A DNA stretch of 9,519 nt from Bacteroidota bacterium (GTDB taxonomy: Bacteria; Bacteroidota; Bacteroidia; Chitinophagales; Chitinophagaceae), in assembly GCA_023422565.1 (NCBI GenBank), contig JAFAGR010000099.1, positions 1 to 9,519 on the forward strand. The letters run 5' to 3'. Every line of letters begins with the position of its first letter. Positions within the stretch are counted from its first letter, which is position 1. The notes below the pieces were generated by a model, which was given only the letters and a program-made list of their open reading frames with translations, was not told the DNA's origin and did no database searches. The translations under genes and the position numbers were made by a program. Below, piece by piece: positions 1-6,792 of this stretch.

Positions 1-786
1 AATTTTATTCAACAAAACGAAAGGCACCGAACAGGCCATGCAATCAGGCTAACGCGTGATATTGTAAAAAACGACGAGGTGCTGATCATTCTTGGCGATA
101 CCATTGCAGAGTATAATCTTAAAGAGATACTCAACTCTCCCTATTCTATGCTGGCCATTAAAAAAGTTGATGACCCGCGAAATTTCGGCGTGGCCGAAGT
201 TGGAGAGGATGGCTTTGTAACACGGGTGGTGGAAAAACCTGCGATACCAAAAAGCAATATGGCCTTGGTTGGGGTTTACAAGATCAGGGAAACAGTCATG
301 CTTTTTAATTGCCTTGACAAACTTATCCAGAACAATTTTAAAAAGTACGAAGAGTTTAGCCTGACAACCGCGCTCGATTGTATGATAGAGAATGGAGCAA
401 AATTCCAGGCCTTTAAGGTGGAGAACTGGTTTGATTGCGGGAAGAAAGATTCACTGATACAGTCAAATGCTATCATGCTGAAGAAGTACAGCCGTATGCC
501 GGTGAACGATGATACTTTTCAAAATACGATCATCATTCAGCCTGTAAGCATTGGTGAAGGCTGCCTCATAAAAAATTCCGTGATCGGCCCTAACGTGGCC
601 ATCGGCGAGAATACCATGATAAATCATGCGATAATTAAAGATTCTATTATCGGCGCTTACTCAAACCTTTTTGAAATTGTGCTGAACAATTCTCTTATTG
701 GCAGCGATGCCGAAGTAAAAGGGGTAAGCCGTAATCTTAATATTGGTGATAACACTGCTATCGACCTTGGTGGCAGCAGCAGATAA
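1..786 (+). CDS. Sugar-1-phosphate nucleotidyltransferase with beta-helix C-terminus (5' partial)
   Basis: The reading frame is open from base 1 with no stop, so the gene begins upstream; 261 residues are visible. It resembles glucose-1-phosphate thymidylyltransferase-like NDP-sugar pyrophosphorylases, which join an NTP and a sugar-1-phosphate in the cytoplasm for polysaccharide synthesis. Missing are the N-terminal nucleotide-binding GxGTRL-type loop and the first Rossmann strands. Visible are the RTGHAI segment (residues 10-15), LIILGDT around residues 28-34 with the metal-binding-type aspartate, the DDPRNFGVAEV stretch, the VVEKP motif, and ENWFDCGKKD near the sugar site. From roughly residue 175 onward come hexapeptide-like turns (IGEGCLIKNSVIGPNVAIGE and on) of a left-handed beta-helix. 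The stop at 784-786 is followed 13 bp later by the next gene, so the two are probably co-transcribed. The exact nucleotide and sugar cannot be read from the sequence; an rfbA-like role is likely but unproven. Confidence 0.9.
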   Translation, partial: NFIQQNERHRTGHAIRLTRDIVKNDEVLIILGDTIAEYNLKEILNSPYSMLAIKKVDDPRNFGVAEVGEDGFVTRVVEKPAIPKSNMALVGVYKIRETVMLFNCLDKLIQNNFKKYEEFSLTTALDCMIENGAKFQAFKVENWFDCGKKDSLIQSNAIMLKKYSRMPVNDDTFQNTIIIQPVSIGEGCLIKNSVIGPNVAIGENTMINHAIIKDSIIGAYSNLFEIVLNNSLIGSDAEVKGVSRNLNIGDNTAIDLGGSSR

Positions 787-799
787 TCATTTTCCTCCT

Positions 800-1729
800 A
801 TGCCGATACATCCTGAACGAATCACCGGATTATTCAATATAAAATACCCTATTGTGCAGGCCGGAATGATCTGGGCCAGCGGCTGGCGTTTAGCCTCTGC
901 CGTTAGTAATGCCGGGGCGCTTGGCATGATAGGCAGCGGCAGCATGTATCCCGATGTGCTGCGCCATCACATTCGCAGTTGCAAAGAAGCGACTAACCTT
1001 CCATTTGCGGTGAATGTTCCTCTTTTATATCCTAATATAGAAGAACACATAAACATTATTATAGAAGAGAAAGTGCCGATAGTGTTCTCTTCGGCGGGAA
1101 ACCCAAAAACGTGGACGCAGAAATTAAAAGACTCCGGAATAACTGTGGTGCATGTAGTAAGTAGCAGCAGGTTTGCACTGAAAGCGCAGGAGGCGGGCTG
1201 TGATGCCGTAGTGGCTGAAGGGTTTGAAGCGGGCGGGCATAACGGCCGGGAAGAAACGACCACCTTCGTGCTGATTCCCGCTGTGGCAAGGGAAGTGGAT
1301 ATACCGGTAATTGCAGCAGGAGGCATCGCTACGGGTTGCCAGATGAAGGCGGCAATGATCCTCGGTGCATCAGGTGTGCAGGTAGGCAGCAGGTTTGTGG
1401 CAAGCGATGAAGCCTCCAGCCATTTGAATTTTAAAAATGTGGTTGTCAATTCAAAAGAAGGCGATACGATACTTTCTTTAAAGCAACTCACTCCGGTGCG
1501 GCTGATAAAAAATGATTTCTATAAAAGAGTTCAGGAAGCGGAAGCAAACTGTGCGGGAAAGGAAGAATTGGAAAAACTTTTAGGTCGCGGCCGGGCAAAG
1601 CGGGGAATGTTTGAGGGAGATTTGGGCGAAGGGGAACTGGAGATCGGCCAGGCAAGCTGCCTTATCAATGATATTTTACCCGCCGCAAAAATTGTCCGCA
1701 ACATGATGGAGGAATTTGAAAAGTGTTGA
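800..1729 (+). CDS. Nitronate monooxygenase / FabK-like FMN-dependent TIM-barrel enzyme
   Basis: This 309-residue cytoplasmic protein belongs to the nitronate monooxygenase / enoyl-ACP reductase II (FabK) family, FMN-dependent TIM barrels. Residues seen: YPIVQAGMIW (16-25) in the first barrel strand; GNPKTW (100-105); AEGFEAGGHNG (139-149) with His147 at the position of the family's active-site histidine; AAGGIATG (172-179) and QVGSRF (194-199), the FMN phosphate-binding region; and a conserved GRGRAKRGMFEGD near residue 262. The ATG at 800 is preferred because the homologous region starts just after it; an in-frame GTG at 743 lies inside the upstream coding region. No Shine-Dalgarno sequence is visible, which is normal for Bacteroidota. 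The gene follows the nucleotidyltransferase by 13 bp with no obvious functional link. Family members either oxidise propionate-3-nitronate/alkyl nitronates or reduce enoyl-ACP, and sequence alone does not settle which. Family membership is firm; the reaction is not. Confidence 0.9.
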   Translation: MPIHPERITGLFNIKYPIVQAGMIWASGWRLASAVSNAGALGMIGSGSMYPDVLRHHIRSCKEATNLPFAVNVPLLYPNIEEHINIIIEEKVPIVFSSAGNPKTWTQKLKDSGITVVHVVSSSRFALKAQEAGCDAVVAEGFEAGGHNGREETTTFVLIPAVAREVDIPVIAAGGIATGCQMKAAMILGASGVQVGSRFVASDEASSHLNFKNVVVNSKEGDTILSLKQLTPVRLIKNDFYKRVQEAEANCAGKEELEKLLGRGRAKRGMFEGDLGEGELEIGQASCLINDILPAAKIVRNMMEEFEKC

Positions 1730-1784
1730 ATATAGCATCCGCAGCAGCACTTTTCTTGAATTTTTAATTTTGAGTTTTTAGTTC
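1718..1784 (+). terminator. Probable intrinsic terminator overlapping the preceding stop codon
   Basis: Bases 1718-1728 (GAAAAGTGTTG) pair with 1745-1755 (CAGCACTTTTC) in an 11-bp stem with one G-U pair and a loop of about 16 nt. A T-rich stretch with two runs of five T follows at 1756-1784. The left arm contains the last codons and the TGA stop (1727-1729) of the flavoenzyme gene. The stem is A/T-rich and the loop is large, so efficiency is uncertain. Its place between this gene and a promoter-like element at 1826 fits a transcription-unit boundary. Confidence 0.5.
1757..1784. repeat. Two-copy imperfect 14-bp tandem repeat
   Basis: Bases 1757-1770 (TGAATTTTTAATTT) and 1771-1784 (TGAGTTTTTAGTTC) are adjacent 14-bp units differing at three positions, two of them A-to-G. 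They form the T-rich tail of the putative terminator, so they may be simple low-complexity sequence rather than a distinct element. Confidence 0.4.
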
Positions 1785-1825
1785 CAAACAGCCTTCCCAT
1801 TACCCTTCCCGCTGAAATATTGTAT

Positions 1826-1833
1826 TATATTTG
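1826..1833 (+). promoter_or_regulatory. Bacteroidota-type -7 element (TATATTTG)
   Basis: TATATTTG matches the TAnnTTTG -7 consensus used by the Bacteroidota primary sigma factor. A transcript starting about 7 bp downstream, near 1840, would give a leader of about 30 nt before the ATG at 1870. No convincing TTG/TTTG -33 element is present 17-23 bp upstream, so this is half a promoter. It supports the ATG at 1870 over the in-frame TTG at 1831, which lies inside this element. Confidence 0.45.
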
Positions 1834-1869
1834 TTGCAGACTGTAAAATCACAATACCCCCAAAACTAT

Positions 1870-4236
1870 ATGCTTTCAAAATTCCGGGCACCCTTTTATA
1901 TTCTTTTGACCGGGTTAATGCTGATGTTCCTGGTAATACCTTCAATTGCACAGCCGCCTGTTTCACCAGAGGATCTTCCCGCGAACATAGATCCGAAAAC
2001 TTTAACGCAATCCCAATTATCTTCTCTATTAAGCGATAAAAACAAGGAAAATGTGGGGAAGGATAAAAATGCCGCATTTGAAAAGGAAAGTAAGCTCGTT
2101 AAAGACAGTACGCAAAAAGATAATATCAAATCAAATTCTTACAGCCCCGACAGAACCTTCGGTGCAAACGTATTTGTTAACTCTGCGGTTACGGACCTCT
2201 CAGAACTTTCAACACCTCCGCTGGATTATCCAATCGGCGTAGGAGATAGAATTGTAGTAGCGCTATGGGGCGCGGCAGAATTTCAGGAGAGCTACGTGGT
2301 GGCCCGCGATGGCGCCATATTTCCGCAGGGCCTTGGAAAGATCAATGTGCAGGGGCTGACGTTTGACAATGTTCGTTCGGTTGTTTACTCGCGGTTTAGA
2401 AGCGTGGTTCCCCCGGGCACCAATATTTCCGTATCGCTTGGCCAGCCCAGAAGTATAAATGTGAACGTGGTTGGCGAAGTGGAAAACCCGGGGCCAACAA
2501 CCGTTTCCGCTTTCTCCAATGTATTCAATGTGATAGCCAGGGCAGGCGGTGTTACCGAATTCGGCAATCTCCGGCGAATCCAGTTAAAGAGAAATGGTCG
2601 CGTGATAGATGAGATAGATGTTTATAAATATTTGACTACAGGAGATTTTGGTAAGCACATATATCTACAAAACAATGATTTCGTGGTTGTGGGTTTTGTA
2701 GAGAAGAAAGTACTGGCCACAGGCCAGTTCAAGCGGCCAATGTACTACCAGTTAAAAAAGGATGAGGGCGTGAAAGCGCTTATTGGTTTTGCAGGAGGAT
2801 TGAATTCGGATGCACTTGCCTCAGCGATGAAAGTTCTTCGCACCGAAAATGAAAAGCAGGTGCAGCGCGATGTGAACGCAAATGCGATTTTGAAGATAGC
2901 AGGGCAGGATTTTTTGCTGGAAGATGGCGACATAGTAAAGGTGGATGTGATCAAGCCCGGAATTCTTAATAAAGTTGAATTGAAAGGCGAGGTTACCTAT
3001 CCTTCCGTGTATGAACTTCGGCCCAATGATAAATTGTTTGATGTGATCAATCGCGCAGGCGGAGTTACAAGAAACACTTATCTGCCGCGTGCCTATATTT
3101 TCCGCGGCGCAGGAGATTCAACAAATTTGCAGAGTGAGCGCCTTGAAATAAACCTTGCAGATTTTAATAAAGGCAACATCAACAGCGTGAATAACGTAAC
3201 GTTAATGCCCAATGATGTGATACTTCTTTTTTCGCAGGCTGAATTCGGCGAGCAGCAGTTTGTAGAAATATACGGTGAGGTAAGAAAGCAGGGTAAAGTG
3301 CAGAAGTACGGCGGAATGAGTTTGCAAGACCTTCTTTATTTATCAGGCGGCATTAAGCCGACAGCCGAATACGGCAGGCTGGAGATTTCCAGCATTGTGG
3401 ATATCGATTCTGCGCAACAGGGCCTGAAACCTACACGTACCGTGGTTCGGTCGTATGCAATTCTTCCTAACCTGCAGCTGGATTCTGCCGCAGCGAATGT
3501 ACAACTAAGGCCTTTCGACCAGGTTTTTGTGAGAAGGAACCCCACTTTTGAATTGCAGCAAAACGTAGAGATCAGGGGCCTCGTGCGGTATCCCGGAAAA
3601 TATCCGCGGCTTAGTAAATACGAGAGATTAAGTTCATTTATAGAACGCGCCGGAGGAATGGTGGATAATGCAAACCTTGCCGGAGCCGTCCTGTTCAGGC
3701 ATAAAACAGACCTTTTCCGCGAAAAAATAGTGGAGAAATTAGTGCTTGATTCGAATGGAATGCCTGTAATAGACAGTGCTTCCGCTGCTTTCCGCGCTAT
3801 TGACGAGCCGGTTAGTATAGACCTCTACAAGGCGCTGAAGTATAAGAATTCAAAGCATGATATAGTGTTGCAGGAAAATGATGTGGTGGTGGTGCCGGAG
3901 ATCAATCCATTTATATCGGTGGAGGGCACGGTGCAATCGCCTTTGAAGATCGCGTACGACAAAGAACATTCAAACCTGATGTACTATATCGATAAGGCCG
4001 GCGGTTTTGGCGTAAGGCCCTGGAGGCGCAGGATCTTCGTGACCTATGCAAATGGAAAAAGCAAGCGGACGCACAGTTTCCTCTTCCTGCATTTTTATCC
4101 GCGCGTACAGGAGGGGTCGATAGTAACGGTGCCTACACGGCCACAGGGGCAGGAGATAAGCGACCTCGCGAAATCTATGTTAGTGGCGATTGTGCCTATT
4201 ATTATGACAGGCCTGATATTCAAATACACAAAATAA
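1870..4236 (+). CDS. Outer-membrane polysaccharide export protein, six SLBB domains (Wza/OPX-like)
   Basis: This 788-residue protein is of the Wza/OPX class, which forms the outer-membrane or periplasmic channel for capsule or exopolysaccharide export. The ATG at 1870 starts a clean signal peptide: a hydrophobic core through about residue 24, with likely cleavage after IPSIA (residue 27) before QPP. No lipobox cysteine is present, unlike E. coli Wza. A low-complexity, K/S/N-rich linker follows at about 45-95. A Poly_export domain lies at about 120-190 (YPIGVGDRIVVALWG). Six SLBB-like beta-grasp units follow, marked by G-x-V openings and (A/S)GG turns at about 225-227, 308-310, 396-398, 492-494, 594-596 and 710-712. 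The C-terminus ends in one hydrophobic helix (about 769-786, MLVAIVPIIMTGLIF) and KYTK. Wza itself has far fewer SLBB domains; long multi-SLBB forms occur in Bacteroidota. It lies 6 bp upstream of the Wzz-like gene, its natural partner. The glycan exported is unknown. Confidence 0.92.
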   Translation: MLSKFRAPFYILLTGLMLMFLVIPSIAQPPVSPEDLPANIDPKTLTQSQLSSLLSDKNKENVGKDKNAAFEKESKLVKDSTQKDNIKSNSYSPDRTFGANVFVNSAVTDLSELSTPPLDYPIGVGDRIVVALWGAAEFQESYVVARDGAIFPQGLGKINVQGLTFDNVRSVVYSRFRSVVPPGTNISVSLGQPRSINVNVVGEVENPGPTTVSAFSNVFNVIARAGGVTEFGNLRRIQLKRNGRVIDEIDVYKYLTTGDFGKHIYLQNNDFVVVGFVEKKVLATGQFKRPMYYQLKKDEGVKALIGFAGGLNSDALASAMKVLRTENEKQVQRDVNANAILKIAGQDFLLEDGDIVKVDVIKPGILNKVELKGEVTYPSVYELRPNDKLFDVINRAGGVTRNTYLPRAYIFRGAGDSTNLQSERLEINLADFNKGNINSVNNVTLMPNDVILLFSQAEFGEQQFVEIYGEVRKQGKVQKYGGMSLQDLLYLSGGIKPTAEYGRLEISSIVDIDSAQQGLKPTRTVVRSYAILPNLQLDSAAANVQLRPFDQVFVRRNPTFELQQNVEIRGLVRYPGKYPRLSKYERLSSFIERAGGMVDNANLAGAVLFRHKTDLFREKIVEKLVLDSNGMPVIDSASAAFRAIDEPVSIDLYKALKYKNSKHDIVLQENDVVVVPEINPFISVEGTVQSPLKIAYDKEHSNLMYYIDKAGGFGVRPWRRRIFVTYANGKSKRTHSFLFLHFYPRVQEGSIVTVPTRPQGQEISDLAKSMLVAIVPIIMTGLIFKYTK

Positions 4237-4242
4237 ACCCTC

Positions 4243-5259
4243 GTGACCACTCAGGAGCTCATACAAAGAATATATCTGCGATTAAGAAAATTCAGGTATG
4301 TTATTCTTGCTGCAGGTCTGGGCCTTGCATCCCTGTTGCTTATCTGGGCTGCAGGAAAGCCGACGATCTACACCTCACATGCTTCGGTTTTTCCGCTTAC
4401 CGCAGCACGCGATAATTCAATTGCCAACAGCGCCTTGTCAACCATTCTTGGTATTAACGATGCACCTCAGAGTTTCAGCCAGGAAGCTTCAATAAATATT
4501 GTGGAACTTGCTTTGAGCCGCCATACCCGGGAAGCTGTGGTTATGGAGCGACTACCGGAAATGAATAAACGCACTATCGCGGAATTACTAATCAGGGAAT
4601 ACAATGAGCATAAAGCTTTTTGGGAGAAGGATGCGGAGATACCAAAGGATCCGAAATTGCTTGCAGCGGTTGGAGGTGATCTTTTAAAGTCTGCAATTTC
4701 TGCAAAGATCAACAAGAACGGAATTTTGGAGATCAGTTACAGCTCGCCCAACAAAGCAATGGTGAGCCCCGTTAGTTATATTTTTATCGAAAAACTTTCT
4801 GCTTTTTATAAAGACCTTAAAGTACGAAAGGCGCAACTCGATTTTGATTTTACGGAAAAGAAAATCGATTCTCTTGACCAGGTGCTGAAAACTTTCGACA
4901 GGAGGGCAGTGCGTATGTCTAACACCACGCTTTTTGTGCCCTCCGAAAAAATTCAATACCAAATCCCTAAAGAAAATCTGGCTTCCGAAAAAGACAGGGT
5001 GATGCGCCAACGCGATGCTTCGGCCAGCAACCGTGAAGAAGCACTTTGGAGGCTGCAAAAAGTTACCCCAATAATTGCTACGCTGGATAAACCTGACCCT
5101 CCATTTGAATTTAAAAAGCCTTCAAAGATATTATTTGGGTTGGCCGGCTTTGTAGGCGGCGCCTTGCTTGCTTCGCTGTTCCTGCTTACAGGATTATTCT
5201 GGAGATATATAAAGGAGGAAATTCACAATGCCGTGTTCGCACCTGCCGCAGAAGAATAA
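4243..5259 (+). CDS. Wzz-type chain-length determinant / polysaccharide co-polymerase without kinase domain
   Basis: This 338-residue inner-membrane protein has the two-helix hairpin layout of Wzz/PCP proteins. A short cytoplasmic N-terminus leads to TM1 at about 19-37 (YVILAAGLGLASLLLIWAA). A large periplasmic part of about 255 residues follows, with a charged, probably coiled-coil segment at about 185-275. The proline-rich LDKPDPPFEF element (281-290) precedes TM2 at about 296-320. The tail after TM2 is short (RYIKEEIHNAVFAPAAEE), with no Walker A motif or tyrosine cluster, so this is not a Wzc-type BY-kinase. The start is GTG at 4243, 6 bp after the upstream stop; the next in-frame ATG would remove TM1. 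PCP proteins set polymer length and contact the OPX channel, which matches the upstream gene. A separate kinase or phosphatase partner, if any, is not in this window. Confidence 0.88.
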   Translation: MTTQELIQRIYLRLRKFRYVILAAGLGLASLLLIWAAGKPTIYTSHASVFPLTAARDNSIANSALSTILGINDAPQSFSQEASINIVELALSRHTREAVVMERLPEMNKRTIAELLIREYNEHKAFWEKDAEIPKDPKLLAAVGGDLLKSAISAKINKNGILEISYSSPNKAMVSPVSYIFIEKLSAFYKDLKVRKAQLDFDFTEKKIDSLDQVLKTFDRRAVRMSNTTLFVPSEKIQYQIPKENLASEKDRVMRQRDASASNREEALWRLQKVTPIIATLDKPDPPFEFKKPSKILFGLAGFVGGALLASLFLLTGLFWRYIKEEIHNAVFAPAAEE

Positions 5260-5272
5260 AAAGAGGGCTTTT
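5259..5272 (+). terminator. Weak hairpin just after the Wzz-like stop codon
   Basis: AAAAG at 5259-5263 can pair with CTTTT at 5268-5272 around an AGGG loop, beginning within the TAA stop and followed by AATTTAAT. Five pairs with a single G-C make a weak stem. Its position at the end of the transcription unit is the main reason to list it. Confidence 0.2.
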
Positions 5273-5287
5273 AATTTAATACCCAGC

Positions 5288-5323
5288 GGAGACAGTATGA
5301 TGAATTCTTGCTAAGTTGTCTCC
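5288..5323. repeat. 7-bp perfect inverted repeat in the convergent intergenic gap
   Basis: GGAGACA (5288-5294) and TGTCTCC (5317-5323) are exact reverse complements separated by 22 bp. The pairing does not extend outward, and no T-run follows on either strand, so it is not a typical intrinsic terminator. It is the most noticeable structure in the 231-bp gap 5260-5490, where I see no convincing gene. A protein-binding site, an RNA hairpin at converging 3' ends, or chance are all possible. Confidence 0.35.
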
Positions 5324-5490
5324 ATCGTTAATGGCGAAATTCTTCTTTAATATTCATCGTTCCTCTTTTTTCTTGATACTGGCATTGAACTTTTGCGATG
5401 CTAAAGACCAGGATTGAAAAATCTGCACTGCACATCGCTTCAACAATTTAAATGTCGGGCGCTTTCCAAATTTTTTTCTTTACACCTTTC

Positions 5491-6783
5491 TTAGCTTTTC
5501 TTAAAGGCCCACTTCATCATTTCCTTCCAGCTTGGTTTCTTACCATACATTAAAATACCGGTGCGGTAAATTTTTGCGGTGATCCAGGTAAAGAAAAGGA
5601 AACATCCTACAAGGAGTGCCATTGAAAGTGCAAGTTCCCACCATGGGATATCGAAGGTTACGCGGCCCATCATTACAATAGGGGAAGTAAGCGGGAAAAT
5701 GCTGCCGAACACGGCCATGCTGCTGTGCGGATCGTTGATGGCATTTGTCATTATAACAAAGCCCAGAATTATCGGCATCAATATCGGAAAAACAAGTTGT
5801 TGCGCTTCCTGCTGATCGTCACTTACCACGCTTCCTATAGCAGCAAAAAGTGACGCATAGGTAAGGTAACCTCCCAGGAAATAAAAAAGGAATAACAGCC
5901 CGATCTTCAATAAAGGAAGGGAGGAAAGTCCCTGTACAATATTAGTGGCTGCTGAAATTTCTCCTGCAGGAGCGGCCGCCATTTTTGCGGTATCAAGCAT
6001 ATCCGGGAAGAAAATGGGAATTGTAAATTGTAACAGTACGATCAGTATGATCCATATAGCAAATTGGGTGAGGCCTACAGCGCCTATTCCCACTATCTTT
6101 CCCATCATCAGCTGAAAAGGTTTTACGCTGCTTACTATCACTTCAGCAATACGGTTTGTCTTTTCTTCCATAACGCCGCGCATCACCTGCGTACCGTAAA
6201 TGATCATCATCATGTAAATCAGTATACCGCACGCGAAGGAAACGCCGTAAGCCACAGCCGCTACACCCTTCTTGCCGCCGTCCTTTGTATCGATCGTGTT
6301 TTCAACAGAAACGTTTGCCCTAATCTGTTTGTATTTTTCCGGATCAATTCCCTGCGCTTTCAAACGCTTTTGCACCACGGCTTCGTTTATTACGTCTTCA
6401 ATATCCATTGATGCGCTAAGCCCAAGCGATGAGGGGCTATGGATTACGAAATTCCGGGGCGTATCAAGATTGAATGGCGGTATATAAAGGAAGGCGTCAT
6501 AGCCCTGCGATTTGTATTTAGGCGTGAACGACTTTTCCGTTTCGTTGCTGATAAAATTGAAATCAAGTTTCTCGCTTGATATGTTGGGCCTCTCCGTAAA
6601 TAAGCCGGCATCATCTACCACGGCAATTGATTTTTTTGAATCACTTCCCTTTACAGTTAACGCTATAATGGCGATATAGAAACCGATAATAACGATAGGT
6701 ACAAGTATGGTGGTAAGGAGGAAAGATTTTTTCTTTACCCGGGTGAAATATTCTCTGCTGATTACAAGAAGCGTCTTATTCAT
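5491..6783 (-). CDS. ABC-2 type transporter permease (NatB-like)
   Basis: This 430-residue integral membrane protein is of the NatB/YhaP ABC-2 permease family, the channel half of an exporter powered by the ATPase encoded just upstream. One N-terminal TM helix lies at about 21-43. A periplasmic domain of about 130 residues (about 45-172) follows, then a bundle of helices at about 175-197, 224-256, 291-318, 330-347 and 383-403. The amphipathic coupling segment EEKTNRIAEVIVSSVKPFQ (206-224) is a hallmark of this family, and SDDQQEAQQL (321-330) precedes a later TM helix. The ATG (6783-6781) lies 9 bp after the ATPase stop, so the two are almost certainly co-transcribed. NatAB is known in Bacillus for sodium extrusion, but relatives export varied substrates, so the cargo is unassigned. 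Length and ends look complete. Confidence 0.92.
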   Translation of the reverse strand: MNKTLLVISREYFTRVKKKSFLLTTILVPIVIIGFYIAIIALTVKGSDSKKSIAVVDDAGLFTERPNISSEKLDFNFISNETEKSFTPKYKSQGYDAFLYIPPFNLDTPRNFVIHSPSSLGLSASMDIEDVINEAVVQKRLKAQGIDPEKYKQIRANVSVENTIDTKDGGKKGVAAVAYGVSFACGILIYMMMIIYGTQVMRGVMEEKTNRIAEVIVSSVKPFQLMMGKIVGIGAVGLTQFAIWIILIVLLQFTIPIFFPDMLDTAKMAAAPAGEISAATNIVQGLSSLPLLKIGLLFLFYFLGGYLTYASLFAAIGSVVSDDQQEAQQLVFPILMPIILGFVIMTNAINDPHSSMAVFGSIFPLTSPIVMMGRVTFDIPWWELALSMALLVGCFLFFTWITAKIYRTGILMYGKKPSWKEMMKWAFKKS

Positions 6784-6792
6784 TTTGTTCTA

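Noticed and set aside
743..799. Upstream GTG extension of the flavoenzyme gene
   Set aside because: It overlaps the nucleotidyltransferase coding sequence by 44 bp and adds 19 residues not typical of the family; the ATG at 800 gives the expected N-terminus.
967..1491. 174-codon minus-strand open frame inside the flavoenzyme gene
   Set aside because: It is a shadow of a well-supported coding region; the translation is Ser/Thr/Pro-rich with no recognisable domain.
1831..1869. TTG start adding 13 residues to the SLBB protein
   Set aside because: The TTG lies within the TATATTTG promoter-like element, and the extension would place polar residues before an already complete signal peptide starting at 1870.
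5328..5357. 9-codon minus-strand frame (MNIKEEFRH) preceded by AGAGGA
   Set aside because: A Shine-Dalgarno-like hexamer before a 9-residue frame is not enough evidence, and the annotated genes here do not rely on such sites.
5398..5451. 17-codon plus-strand frame (MLKTRIEKSALHIASTI) in the intergenic gap
   Set aside because: It is too short, has no start context, and has no recognised similarity; an open frame of this size is expected by chance.
6064..6411. 115-codon plus-strand open frame inside the permease gene
   Set aside because: It is antisense to a conserved membrane protein, and its His/Tyr-rich composition is typical of a shadow frame.
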